From assembly GCA_045658805.1 (NCBI GenBank), contig JAZOVQ010000053.1, positions 14,707-78,706 of the forward strand: a DNA stretch of 64,000 bases. Reading direction: 5' to 3'. A program made the position numbers and the translations under genes. Under the pieces are notes generated by a model that worked only from the letters and a program-made list of their open reading frames with translations, made no database searches and was not told the DNA's origin. Positions 7,468 to 15,078 of this stretch are shown here, in pieces. Position 1 is the first letter of the stretch, and the number at the start of each line of letters is the position of its first letter. This DNA is from Scatosoma sp045658805 (lineage in GTDB: Bacteria; Bacillota; Clostridia; Christensenellales; Borkfalkiaceae).

Positions 7468-9954
7468 TCAAAGCACCGTCAAAGGCGCAAGGTTTGCGGA
7501 CAGCGATTTGATACCCAATCCCTCAAACGCCACGTCGACGCTCATGTTCGTTCCCACGCCGCGAACGTTGACGATTGTGCCGTCGCCAAACTTGGGGTGA
7601 CGCACTTTTACGCCAATTTTAAAACCGCTTAAATCCTTACCCGCGTTGCTCTTTAACATACTGCTTGCTTTGCCTACGCCGCCGTATACAAATCCACTGG
7701 ATTTGGTTTGCGAAGCCTGCGCCGTATGCGCCGTTCTCGTCGGTTGCGCGCTTTGCGCCCCGTAAGTAAACCCACCGTAGGACGAGCTTCCGTAGGAAGA
7801 ACCGCCATAGCCGTTTCCGTTCCACGTCGAACGAGTAACCCCCGACGAGGATCTAGACGAATCCCCATAACTCTTACCATAGGACGAACCGCCGTAAGAC
7901 GAGCCGCCGTAGGACGAGCCATAGCTGTTTTTACCGCCGTAACCGTCATTCGACGCGTACCTGCCCCCACCGTACGAGGAATTTCCATAGTTTTCAGGGT
8001 CGTCATAATCGCCATAGCCCATCGGCAAACGACGGGTTTCTTTGGGTAATTCGACGTGCGAAGAAAGTTCTTTTAAGAAACGAGAACGAGCCGTCGGCTC
8101 ACGTCTGCCGTACAAATAACGGCTCTTGGAACGGGTAAGATACAACCGTTCTTTGGCTCTGGTAATGGCAACATACATCAAGCGGCGTTCCTCTTCCATA
8201 TCATCGTCGTTATCCACCGCACGGGAAACGGGCATGATATTTTCTTCCAAACCGCAAATAAATACGCAACGGAATTCCAACCCCTTTACCGCGTGTACGG
8301 TGGCAAGAGTAACATAATCGCTATCGTCCATTTCGTCCGTATCCGAGGACAAGGTAACTTGGTTAAGATAATCGGTAAGGCTTGCACCAGGGTTAAGCTT
8401 AACGTATTCCTCTACCGAATTGATAAATTCTTCAATATTGGCGCGCTTATTGATACTTTCGTCCGATTCGTCAGCGTACGCTTCACGCATTTGCGTGTCC
8501 GCAATAATATTTTTTACCAGCTCGTTGACGGGCAATTCTAACGAATCAATAATCCAATTTTTGACGAGATTACGGAAATCGAACAGCTTTTGACGGGTTG
8601 CGCCCGTAAAGCCGATTTCGTCCAAATCCAACAGCGCGTCGTAAAGGGACATTTCATTTTCGTACGCATAATTTTGCAAAGCGTCCACCGTTCTTGCGCC
8701 GATACCGCGCTTGGGGAAATTGATAATACGAAGCACCGCTTCGCTGTCCAAAGGATTGTTTACCAAGCGCAAATACGCAAGCAAATCCTTAATTTCCTTT
8801 CTTTCGAAGAACTTGAAACCGCCAAACACTTTGTAGGGGATACCGTCCCCCGTAAACTCTTGTTCGAAAGAACGCGTCAATGCGTTCAAACGCATCAAAA
8901 TGGCAAAATCGGAATATTTATACCCTTGACGCATCAAGCCTGCAATACATTGCGCAATGTAACGCGCCTCGCCGCTTTCCTCTTCCGTTTCACGAACGGT
9001 GGCAGGCTCGCCCTCGTCGTTCTCCGTCCAAAGCGTTTTGTCTTTACGGTTTCCGTTGTTTTTAATAACGGCGTTGGCAAGCGTCAAAATTTGTTTGGTG
9101 GAACGGTAATTTCGCTCCAACTTAAACACTCTTGCGCCCACGAAATCCTTTTCAAAATGCAATATATTTTCAATTTTCGCACCGCGCCAGCCGTAAATGG
9201 ACTGGTCGTCGTCACCAACGGCAAACAGGTTGCCGTGGACGGAAGCGAGAAGCTTGACAATTTCGTATTGAACGGCGTTGGTATCCTGGAACTCGTCTAC
9301 GAGAATGTAACGGAAACGGCCTCCGAGATATTCCCTCGCCTCGCGATTATTTTTCAAAAGCAAACGCGTTTCATTTAAGAGATCGTCAAAATCCAGCGCG
9401 TTGTTTTCACGGATATGCTTTTGATATTGTCTATACACTTTGGTAATATCGTCGATATCGCGGTCCCCTGCGTATTCCTCAGCGTAACGGTCGGGATCAA
9501 AACCAAGCATTTTGGCGTTTGCGATATGATATTTGATGCTTTTCAACAGCTTTTCGTCGTCGTAATCACATTCTTGAAAGGACTTTTTGATGATATTATT
9601 ACGCTCCGTTTCACTGTAAATGGAGAAATTGGACGAAATACCAGCCTCGGCGGCGTACATACGCAAAATGCGCACGCACATGCTGTGAATGGTGCATACC
9701 CAAGAACGGGAAACGTCGGTGATCGCGCTTAAACGCTCCTTCATTTCGTTGGCGGCCTTGTTGGTGAAGGTAATGGCAAGAATGGCCTCGGACGGCACGC
9801 CAAGCTCTTCCACAAGGTACGCAATACGCGTGGTAAGCACACGGGTTTTACCGCTGCCTGCGCCTGCAAGCACAAGCACCGCGCCTTCCGTTTGAAGCAC
9901 GGGTTTTAATTGTTCGTCATTTAATTTGTCTATCAAAGCATCAATATTAACCAT
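7468..9954 (-). CDS. pcrA: ATP-dependent DNA helicase PcrA/UvrD with a Tyr-Gly-Ser-rich linker
   Basis: Superfamily 1A 3'-5' helicase acting in nucleotide excision repair and in clearing RecA and stalled forks. The 828-residue product has all helicase motifs: Q region LNDEQ, Walker A AGAGSGKT (about 31-38), TFTNKAA, VDEFQDTN, GDDDQSIYGWRGA, the NYRST box, TVHAVKGLEF, and VAITRAKERLY. The C-terminal Tudor-like domain is GVKVRHPKFGDGTIVNV (about 772-790). Between about residues 648 and 760 is a low-complexity stretch of repeated SYGGS, SYGSS, NSSYGGG and similar units, which makes the protein longer than usual for PcrA. The start at 9954 is the only possible one, because upstream in-frame codons have no start before a TAA. 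No Shine-Dalgarno is present. First gene of pcrA-ligA. Confidence 0.95.
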   Translation of the reverse strand: MVNIDALIDKLNDEQLKPVLQTEGAVLVLAGAGSGKTRVLTTRIAYLVEELGVPSEAILAITFTNKAANEMKERLSAITDVSRSWVCTIHSMCVRILRMYAAEAGISSNFSIYSETERNNIIKKSFQECDYDDEKLLKSIKYHIANAKMLGFDPDRYAEEYAGDRDIDDITKVYRQYQKHIRENNALDFDDLLNETRLLLKNNREAREYLGGRFRYILVDEFQDTNAVQYEIVKLLASVHGNLFAVGDDDQSIYGWRGAKIENILHFEKDFVGARVFKLERNYRSTKQILTLANAVIKNNGNRKDKTLWTENDEGEPATVRETEEESGEARYIAQCIAGLMRQGYKYSDFAILMRLNALTRSFEQEFTGDGIPYKVFGGFKFFERKEIKDLLAYLRLVNNPLDSEAVLRIINFPKRGIGARTVDALQNYAYENEMSLYDALLDLDEIGFTGATRQKLFDFRNLVKNWIIDSLELPVNELVKNIIADTQMREAYADESDESINKRANIEEFINSVEEYVKLNPGASLTDYLNQVTLSSDTDEMDDSDYVTLATVHAVKGLEFRCVFICGLEENIMPVSRAVDNDDDMEEERRLMYVAITRAKERLYLTRSKSRYLYGRREPTARSRFLKELSSHVELPKETRRLPMGYGDYDDPENYGNSSYGGGRYASNDGYGGKNSYGSSYGGSSYGGSSYGKSYGDSSRSSSGVTRSTWNGNGYGGSSYGSSSYGGFTYGAQSAQPTRTAHTAQASQTKSSGFVYGGVGKASSMLKSNAGKDLSGFKIGVKVRHPKFGDGTIVNVRGVGTNMSVDVAFEGLGIKSLSANLAPLTVL
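7879..7920. repeat. 15-bp tandem repeat encoding SYGGS units in pcrA
   Basis: About three near-identical 15-base units (plus strand core GACGAGCCGCCGTAG or close variants) encode consecutive SYGGS motifs. They form the regular centre of the Tyr-Gly-Ser-rich linker of PcrA. Confidence 0.8.
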
Positions 9955-9963
9955 AACAAAAAT

Positions 9964-9992
9964 ATTATAGCATACTTACAACAATTTTGCAA
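9964..9992 (-). promoter_or_regulatory. pcrA promoter giving a nearly leaderless transcript
   Basis: TTGCAA (9987-9992) and TATAAT (9964-9969) are 17 bases apart with an extended TGC. The expected start site is G at about 9957, three bases before the ATG at 9954, which leaves no room for a ribosome-binding site. Confidence 0.7.
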
Positions 9993-10033
9993 GTGTTGCG
10001 CTTGGCAATACGTTTTTTATAAAAGAATTTTAT

Positions 10034-10064
10034 AAAAAAATCCGCGGAGGCAATCTCCGCAGAT
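10034..10064 (-). terminator. Terminator after the 10073-11038 gene
   Basis: A 10-bp stem with one G-U pair (10040-10049 with 10055-10064) is followed on the minus strand by a run of seven T (10034-10040). The plus-strand side also ends in TTTTT, so it may work both ways. Confidence 0.85.
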
Positions 10065-10072
10065 TTTTATCT

Positions 10073-11038
10073 TTAAAACCTTCGTTCTTTCACGTCACTT
10101 TTCCAATAGTTACCACAATAAACACAGCTCCATTCGTACCGATAACGATATGTCTTCTCCGTTACCTCTTTCGAGTGTTCTACCGTATGGTACACGTCAG
10201 CTACCTTGTTCCCTGTTTTGGTTTGTACTTCTCCCCATTTTTCTTTGCTTTTCCAGCTGTCCGTCGCGGTATATTTTTTCTCTCCGAGAATCACTCGTTT
10301 ACCCGTCACTATCTTTTTGCATTTTGGACATTTGCCGTTGCGATTTTTGGAAACAAGCCACTCCGCTTCCGATTGACCGCCAAGCATCAAAAAGCTTAAC
10401 ACGCCCGCCCACGTAAACTCCAAGCCGTGGGTTCGTAAAATTTTTACAATTAGAATGACAAGGAATATCCCTGCGCCTACCCCGACCAAAACGCTCCAGT
10501 CTATCCCTATGAAGAAAAAGGCAGGAAGCATATATACCAATGGAAGATAACTCTTTTTATCGTGGCCGCCCTTCAATACGTAAAACATATTGATTCCCCT
10601 AACGAGGTGGATAAACAGCCCCAATCCCACTACGGAAATTACGGAAGCGTACGCAACGTTCACCATCAAACACACCGCTGCAACGCCAACCGCCAACGTG
10701 GTGAGCAATACGATGATAGAAAAAGATACCACAAACCATTTATCGTTGTCCGTAACCTTTAAAAGCAGTAAATCCAAGGGCAAAAACATAAACAAAAACA
10801 CCGCCATTAAGCCTATGGATAAATCCTCCGCGTATATTGCGCTCGCGTTTTTCGTATTGAAAATTCCGTCGAAAACAATACCCAGCACTCCTCCGGAAGC
10901 TTCTTGCTTAAAAAGGTATAAAAGTCCAATAATCGTAGGCAAAAACAGGCAATAGGCAACCAGCCTTACCACCTCTCTCCCTTTCCTGCCCTCGGCTTCA
11001 TAAAAGAATTTTCGCACGCTTTCTCTTATCTTTTGCAT
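10073..11038 (-). CDS. Unknown multi-spanning membrane protein with a C-terminal zinc-ribbon-like tail
   Basis: I do not recognise this 321-residue protein. The first about 205 residues hold several hydrophobic segments (near residues 25-45, 70-90, 100-130, 135-155 and 170-200). The last about 100 residues are hydrophilic and contain two cysteine pairs, CPKCKK and CVYCGNYW, which could together bind one metal ion in a zinc-ribbon-like fold. The two knuckles are separated by about 70 lysine/tyrosine/glutamate-rich residues, much longer than in a normal zinc ribbon. The ATG has GAGGAG eight bases upstream. The gene is monocistronic, with a clear promoter and terminator. Function is unknown. Confidence 0.75.
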   Translation of the reverse strand: MQKIRESVRKFFYEAEGRKGREVVRLVAYCLFLPTIIGLLYLFKQEASGGVLGIVFDGIFNTKNASAIYAEDLSIGLMAVFLFMFLPLDLLLLKVTDNDKWFVVSFSIIVLLTTLAVGVAAVCLMVNVAYASVISVVGLGLFIHLVRGINMFYVLKGGHDKKSYLPLVYMLPAFFFIGIDWSVLVGVGAGIFLVILIVKILRTHGLEFTWAGVLSFLMLGGQSEAEWLVSKNRNGKCPKCKKIVTGKRVILGEKKYTATDSWKSKEKWGEVQTKTGNKVADVYHTVEHSKEVTEKTYRYRYEWSCVYCGNYWKSDVKERRF

Positions 11039-11124
11039 TTCATTTTCTCCTCATTCCCTCATACGTAATTTCACAAATGCCCCAGTCTTTTTTAAACGGA
11101 CTCTTTTATAGTAATTTTAAAACT

Positions 11125-11153
11125 ATTTTACCACACTTTGGGGCAATTGTCAA
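11125..11153 (-). promoter_or_regulatory. Promoter for the 10073-11038 gene
   Basis: TTGACA (11148-11153) and TAAAAT (11125-11130) on the minus strand, 17 bases apart. Confidence 0.78.
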
Positions 11154-11189
11154 TGGGTTGAAAATTTTTATTACCCTTAAAAATGCAAC

Positions 11190-11606
11190 CTATGCCTTGC
11201 TGTCTAAAACTTCAAATTCGCATTCCCGTCTAAAGCGTTCAAGCGCACGCAAATACCGCTCGCTTAAGCTTAAATTGTAACGCTGTTTTTCTTCGTACGA
11301 CAATCCGTCGTAATAAGCCTTGTCGGTAAGCCGACCGATTGCATCGCTCACTTCGCCCTCGGAAAGGAGCAGTTCTTTCACTTTGAGATAAAAATCGTCC
11401 TGCTTTTCGCCTGCTATTTTTGCCGAGACCTGCGTTTTAAAAAACTGGCTTGCTTTGCTTTCGTTAAGACCATGCTCCCTGGCTTTTTCTTTTTTCTCGT
11501 GCATTTCCTCTTGGCAATCCGACCAAAATCCGCTTTTCATGCGCGTTTTTGCAAGCCTTGCTTCTTCTCTTAACGTACGTGCCGCCACCTTTACAGTTTC
11601 CGCCAT
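11190..11606 (-). CDS. Hypothetical charged helical protein downstream of rpsU
   Basis: This 138-residue protein matches no family I know. It is highly charged (many Lys, Arg and Glu), has no signal peptide or membrane segment, and looks almost wholly alpha-helical (for example EEARLAKTRMKSGF, LSYEEKQRYNLSLSERYLRALERFRREC). It is probably cytoplasmic. The start codon has AAAGGAGAGG at ideal spacing, which supports real translation. It lies about 70 bases downstream of rpsU, but a terminator hairpin sits between them, so expression would be by partial read-through of rpsU transcription. A translation-related role is possible from context only. Confidence 0.65.
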   Translation of the reverse strand: MAETVKVAARTLREEARLAKTRMKSGFWSDCQEEMHEKKEKAREHGLNESKASQFFKTQVSAKIAGEKQDDFYLKVKELLLSEGEVSDAIGRLTDKAYYDGLSYEEKQRYNLSLSERYLRALERFRRECEFEVLDSKA

Positions 11607-11647
11607 AACCTCTCCTTTTTAATCATTTCTCGACAATTTTCGCAAAC

Positions 11648-11670
11648 AAAAAAGCTCGCTTTCGCGAGCT
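11648..11670 (-). terminator. Terminator after rpsU
   Basis: A 7-bp stem (11653-11659 with 11664-11670, loop TTTC) is followed on the minus strand by TTTTTT, eight bases after the rpsU stop. Confidence 0.82.
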
Positions 11671-11677
11671 CTTTCTT

Positions 11678-11854
11678 TTAGTTTCTGCTTCTCTTTCTTG
11701 CAGCTTCCGACTTCTTCTTTCTTCTTACGGAAGGTTTTTCATAAAATTCCTTCTTACGAAGATCGCCGATGATACCGTCACGAGAGCATTTTCTCTTAAA
11801 ACGACGCAATGCGCTTTCTACGTTTTCGTTTTCACCTACTTTAACCGTGGACAT
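11678..11854 (-). CDS. rpsU: Small ribosomal subunit protein bS21
   Basis: bS21 sits near the 3' end of 16S rRNA in the 30S subunit and helps messenger binding at initiation. The 58-residue product starts MSTVKVGENENVESALRRFKRKC and continues with GIIGDLRKKEFYEKPSVRRKKK, the standard bS21 pattern, ending in a very basic tail. The ATG at 11854 has AGGTGAAAAGA upstream and matches the family start; an in-frame start nine codons earlier gives an implausible extension. It has its own consensus promoter and is followed by a terminator. Confidence 0.96.
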   Translation of the reverse strand: MSTVKVGENENVESALRRFKRKCSRDGIIGDLRKKEFYEKPSVRRKKKSEAARKRSRN

Positions 11855-11898
11855 TCTTTTCACCTGCCTTTGCCGATGCATTTATTGATTACCACGTA

Positions 11899-11927
11899 AT
11901 TATAGCAATTTGAAAGTTTTATGTCAA
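11899..11927 (-). promoter_or_regulatory. rpsU promoter
   Basis: TTGACA (11922-11927) and TATAAT (11899-11904) on the minus strand with a 17-base spacer and extended TGC. It is a full consensus promoter, as expected for a ribosomal protein gene. Confidence 0.88.
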
Positions 11928-12048
11928 GTCTTTTTTTGCCGTTTTTGCAACCTTTTTCCGCTTTTTTATTCTTTTTTCCTTTCCCGAAAAAAAGTATTTG
12001 TCAGCTTTTGACGATTACCGTCAAAATTTGTAGAAAAGCTTTTCCGCC

Positions 12049-12681
12049 TTATTCTACCTGCTCGAAATCTTCAGCGGGGTGCTTGCACCACGGGCACACG
12101 AAATCGGCGGGAAGCTCCTCACCCTCGTGCGTATAACCGCAAATTTTACAAACCCATTTATGCGTTTTCTTTTCGCCTTCCGCCGCCGCGTCCGTTTTTG
12201 CCGCGGGCTTGGGTTTGATATTTTTCAAATAATATTCATACGAAACCGAAGGCTCGTCGGAAAGCTTTTTCGCTTCCGTTACTTCCGCCACGAACAGCGT
12301 ATGCGTGCCGTAATCGTAATGATCAATAACTTTCGCGCTCATTACAGCGTTGGCGCAATCGGAAAGATAATTTAAACCGTTTTCCGTCTTTGCATAGCTG
12401 CCGCCTGCAAATTTGTCCACGTCCCTGCCCGATGCAAAACCAAATTGTTTAAACACGTCAAACGGCGTCTTTTCCGTCAAGACGGATACGTTTAATACCC
12501 CCGTCGCGCGCAAAAGCGATTCGGAATAATTCGCTTTATTAACAAACACTACGATACGGTTAGGCTTATCCGTCAACATCATTACCGTATTGACAATACA
12601 GCCGTTTTGTTTTTGTCCATCCGTCGTCGTCAACATAAACAATCCGTACGTTAATTTGTACATCGCTTCACGTTCAATCAT
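12049..12681 (-). CDS. Flavin reductase-rubredoxin fusion protein
   Basis: A 210-residue protein made of an FMN-binding flavin reductase-like domain (residues about 1-155, with MYKLTYGLFMLTTTDG and the conserved GCIVNTVMMLTDKP segment) joined by an alanine/lysine linker to a C-terminal rubredoxin (WVCKICGYTHEGEELPADF and CPWCK, four iron-binding cysteines). This architecture is known in anaerobes as high-molecular-weight rubredoxin, which passes electrons from NAD(P)H to oxygen-detoxifying enzymes. It directly follows the superoxide reductase gene by 24 bases, and rubredoxin is the usual donor to that enzyme, so a shared superoxide/oxygen defence role is likely. The start is the ATG at 12681, seven to nine bases after AAGGAG; an upstream TTG start is less likely. 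Confidence 0.88.
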   Translation of the reverse strand: MIEREAMYKLTYGLFMLTTTDGQKQNGCIVNTVMMLTDKPNRIVVFVNKANYSESLLRATGVLNVSVLTEKTPFDVFKQFGFASGRDVDKFAGGSYAKTENGLNYLSDCANAVMSAKVIDHYDYGTHTLFVAEVTEAKKLSDEPSVSYEYYLKNIKPKPAAKTDAAAEGEKKTHKWVCKICGYTHEGEELPADFVCPWCKHPAEDFEQVE

Positions 12682-12705
12682 ATCATTACGCTCCTTCAAA
12701 GCTTT

Positions 12706-13068
12706 TTATTTGTTTTTCCACGCGCCGTGCAAATTGCAATACGCATACACAGCCACAACCTTTTCCCCTTCGCCAAGCGCGAACTTCACTACGGGCGCCG
12801 CGCCTGCTTGCAAGGTTTTCACTTCGTAACCGTTTTCCTTTTCAACGGCTACCCATTCGATAAGATGCTCCGCCGTCATCGGGTGCGTTACACTGCCCAC
12901 CGATACCGTCACTTCGCTGCCGGCCACCGTAACTACGGGTACGTGCTTTTCTACCGCCGCGTCCGTCGTATCAGGTATAACTTCCGTCCAACCATCCAAT
13001 TTTTTTATTTCGCTTAACGACAGCAACGTCTTGCCACATTTATCACATTTGTATATTCTTAAAGCCAT
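12706..13068 (-). CDS. Superoxide reductase (desulfoferrodoxin family) with a degenerate N-terminal iron site
   Basis: Reduces superoxide to hydrogen peroxide without making oxygen, a typical anaerobe defence. The 120-residue product carries the catalytic iron centre ligands: EKHVP (His42 with Glu40-Lys41), THPMTAEH (His62 and His68) and CNLHGAWK (Cys111 and His114). In two-iron desulfoferrodoxins the N-terminus holds a CxxC plus a CC pair for an FeCys4 centre. Here only CDKC (Cys8, Cys11) is present and the second pair is missing, so that centre should not form normally. The ATG has GGAGG upstream. The gene starts a two-gene unit with the rubredoxin fusion, under a consensus promoter surrounded by inverted repeats. 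Confidence 0.9.
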   Translation of the reverse strand: MALRIYKCDKCGKTLLSLSEIKKLDGWTEVIPDTTDAAVEKHVPVVTVAGSEVTVSVGSVTHPMTAEHLIEWVAVEKENGYEVKTLQAGAAPVVKFALGEGEKVVAVYAYCNLHGAWKNK

Positions 13069-13086
13069 AATTTTTTTCCTCCTGTT

Positions 13087-13143
13087 ATCCTTAATAGGAT
13101 TTAATCTTATTTAGATTATAACATATAATTTAACGTATGTCAA
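13087..13143 (-). promoter_or_regulatory. Consensus promoter of the superoxide reductase unit with nested palindromes
   Basis: TTGACA (13138-13143) and TATAAT (13115-13120) are exactly 17 bases apart. Three inverted repeats overlap the core promoter and start region: ATTATA-3-TATAAT (13115-13129, covering the -10), TAATCT-5-AGATTA (13102-13118) and ATCCT-4-AGGAT (13087-13100). The first resembles PerR/Fur-type AT-rich operators, but the regulator is an inference. Confidence 0.75.
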
Positions 13144-13202
13144 CAGTTTTTGTAAAATTTCTCAAAAAAATTTATTGCGTTGGTTTTTAGCTTTATCGGT
13201 TG

Positions 13203-14009
13203 TTAATTGCAGCCGTATTTATACAGCAATTCCTCGACGTATTGTAAAGCGTCAAGAAGCTCGGTTTCCGTTTGATAATCCTTTTGATAGGCCTCCAATA
13301 AAATAGCGCCGTCAAACCCGACGTCTTTCAGGCGTTTGATAAGAGTGGCAAAATCGAACGAACCCTTTCCAGGCAGGCACATTTTGCCCATATCGTCAAT
13401 ATCGGAAACGTGCGCGTACGCTATGCGCGAGGACATTTCGTTGAGATATTCCTCATAACCAAACCCCGAAATGCGCGCTTGCTTAATATCCAAAACCCCT
13501 CGTAAATCGGGGACGTATTTGATCATTTCGTTAAACACGCCAGGGCGGTTATAGGTGGACCATTCGACGTTTTCCAAGCACAGCGTTACGCCGTCGCGTT
13601 GACAAGCGTCAAAGACCTCGGCAAGCCCCTTGCCCATTCTTTCAAAATTGTCGTTGGCAGGATTGCGCGCCGCGCGTTTGTATCTCGCCGTTCCGTGAAA
13701 GGTATAATAGGGCGCGCCTAAAATTTTCGCCGCCGTACTCACCTTTTTCAGCATAGCAAACGCGTCCGCTTTTACCCGCGCATGCTCGGCAAACAGCTGC
13801 GGCTCGAAATGGGAATTTAAAATATGCACCGAGTTCACGAAAACGTCACCCTTGCGCTGTAATAACAATTCGGCAAAATCCTGCTCGTATTCGCAATAGG
13901 ACGTAAGGAAAACCTCGGCGGTTTTCACCCCCGAATCCGCTAAATACGCCAAAGCGTCCTCATTGTTTCGCCGTAAAAACAGCGACGCTGTCGATATCCC
14001 TGCGCGCAT
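13203..14009 (-). CDS. Sugar phosphate isomerase/epimerase family TIM-barrel protein
   Basis: A 268-residue protein of the xylose isomerase-like/AP endonuclease 2 superfamily, which are metal-dependent TIM barrels acting on sugars, sugar phosphates or DNA. Likely metal ligands are seen in order: the His of VHILNSHFEPQ (about residue 62), HGTARY, the Glu of CLENVEW, the Asp of VLDIKQA, the His of AYAHVSDID, and the Glu of ILLEAY near the end. The length suits a single barrel. The substrate cannot be told. It is the last gene of the five-gene run from 16775, 17 bases after the nitroreductase, with GAGAGG before its ATG. Confidence 0.82.
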   Translation of the reverse strand: MRAGISTASLFLRRNNEDALAYLADSGVKTAEVFLTSYCEYEQDFAELLLQRKGDVFVNSVHILNSHFEPQLFAEHARVKADAFAMLKKVSTAAKILGAPYYTFHGTARYKRAARNPANDNFERMGKGLAEVFDACQRDGVTLCLENVEWSTYNRPGVFNEMIKYVPDLRGVLDIKQARISGFGYEEYLNEMSSRIAYAHVSDIDDMGKMCLPGKGSFDFATLIKRLKDVGFDGAILLEAYQKDYQTETELLDALQYVEELLYKYGCN

Positions 14010-14026
14010 ACTTCCTCTCCGCTACG

Positions 14027-14557
14027 TTAGTCGATATAATACACTCGGTTTTCCTTTCTCGGCTTCACCGCAGGAATTTCACCGTCGGGATAACCAATAA
14101 TACAATTACCGATCCCCTCGTATTCCCCTTCAATACCCAAGTTTTTCAAAAACGCTTTCCATTCAGGCTTTTCAAAAGTTTCTTTGGCTCTATGAATCCA
14201 ACAGCTGCCCAAACCCAAAGCGTTTGCGGCAAGCATCATATTTTCCATTACAAGCGAGCCGTCGTACACGTACGTATGCGCGCTCTTATCCGCCAAAACC
14301 ACCAACACTACGGGTGCGCCGTAAAAAGGATCGCGGCGGCCGAAAGGATCGGCGCCGGCGTTTATCTTCGACAATTCGTCACGAATTTCTTTGTTGGTAA
14401 CTGCCAAAATGATAGGCGCTTGCTTATTCAGCCCCGACGGAGCATGAAGACCTGCTTGGATAATTTGTTCGATAAGCGCCTTATCGACGGGCTTATCGGT
14501 GTATTTTTTCACGCTAACGCGCGAAAGCATATTTTGCAACACAACGTTTTCTTGCAT
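14027..14557 (-). CDS. Nitroreductase family FMN protein
   Basis: A 176-residue member of the NAD(P)H-dependent nitroreductase family. The FMN phosphate-binding start is SRVSVKKYTDKPV (residues about 12-24), followed by AGLHAPSGLNKQ (about 36-47) and the conserved C-terminal MLAANALGLGSCWI and GIGNCIIGYPDGE. These enzymes reduce nitro compounds, quinones or flavins; the true substrate is unknown. GGAG precedes the ATG. It lies 11 bases after luxS and 17 before the TIM-barrel gene, so it is surely co-transcribed with them. Confidence 0.88.
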   Translation of the reverse strand: MQENVVLQNMLSRVSVKKYTDKPVDKALIEQIIQAGLHAPSGLNKQAPIILAVTNKEIRDELSKINAGADPFGRRDPFYGAPVVLVVLADKSAHTYVYDGSLVMENMMLAANALGLGSCWIHRAKETFEKPEWKAFLKNLGIEGEYEGIGNCIIGYPDGEIPAVKPRKENRVYYID

Positions 14558-14568
14558 ACCGCTCTCCT

Positions 14569-15030
14569 TTATTTTTTATATTCCATATCGGCAGGCGTCC
14601 AATTTTGCAACACTTCGCACATGGCTTTGCCTTCCGCTTTTGCACCAACCAAATCGTGATCGAGATAATTGCCGCATTCCTCTTTCTTGTTGCCAGGAAT
14701 ATCCCCCTCAAAATCACGCACCATAGCAAACGCGTTTTTCGTCAACGTAATGGCGTCCGCATAGCTCACTTTATCACGGAGTAAGACGTAAAAACCCGTT
14801 CTACAACCCATCGGACCTACGTAAATTACGTCATCCGCCCATTGGCTGTTTCTTGCGTACGTAGCGAAAATATGCTCTATCGTATGCGCGGCGCTCGGCG
14901 AAAGATAATCCCCACCGTTGGGCAGCTTCATACGCACGTCGTAGGTCACTACGTCCCCGTCGATACGCGAAACGTACATACCTCTTTCAAGCAAATCGTG
15001 ATTGACGGTAAAGCTTGCTATCTTCTTCAT
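14569..15030 (-). CDS. luxS: S-ribosylhomocysteine lyase (autoinducer-2 synthesis)
   Basis: Cleaves S-ribosylhomocysteine to homocysteine and DPD, the precursor of the signal AI-2, in the activated methyl cycle. The 153-residue product has the metal site HTIEH (His49, Glu52, His53) and Cys119 in KEECGNYLDHDL, and the catalytic Cys76 in GPMGCRTGFY. Length and motifs are normal. The ATG at 15030 follows AAGAGGAGAAGA; an earlier in-frame start nine codons upstream is not family-like. No Pfs nucleosidase is nearby. It is the third gene of the operon, 48 bases after the pseudouridine synthase gene. Confidence 0.96.
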   Translation of the reverse strand: MKKIASFTVNHDLLERGMYVSRIDGDVVTYDVRMKLPNGGDYLSPSAAHTIEHIFATYARNSQWADDVIYVGPMGCRTGFYVLLRDKVSYADAITLTKNAFAMVRDFEGDIPGNKKEECGNYLDHDLVGAKAEGKAMCEVLQNWTPADMEYKK

Positions 15031-15078
15031 ATTCTTCTCCTCTTTGCGCAATTTCACTTCCGTTTTTAAACATGATTT

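Noticed and set aside
12003..12026. Hairpin after the rubredoxin fusion gene as a terminator
   Set aside because: The 8-bp stem is real (12006-12013 with 12019-12026), but the T run begins about 12 bases further on, so I do not call it as a terminator.
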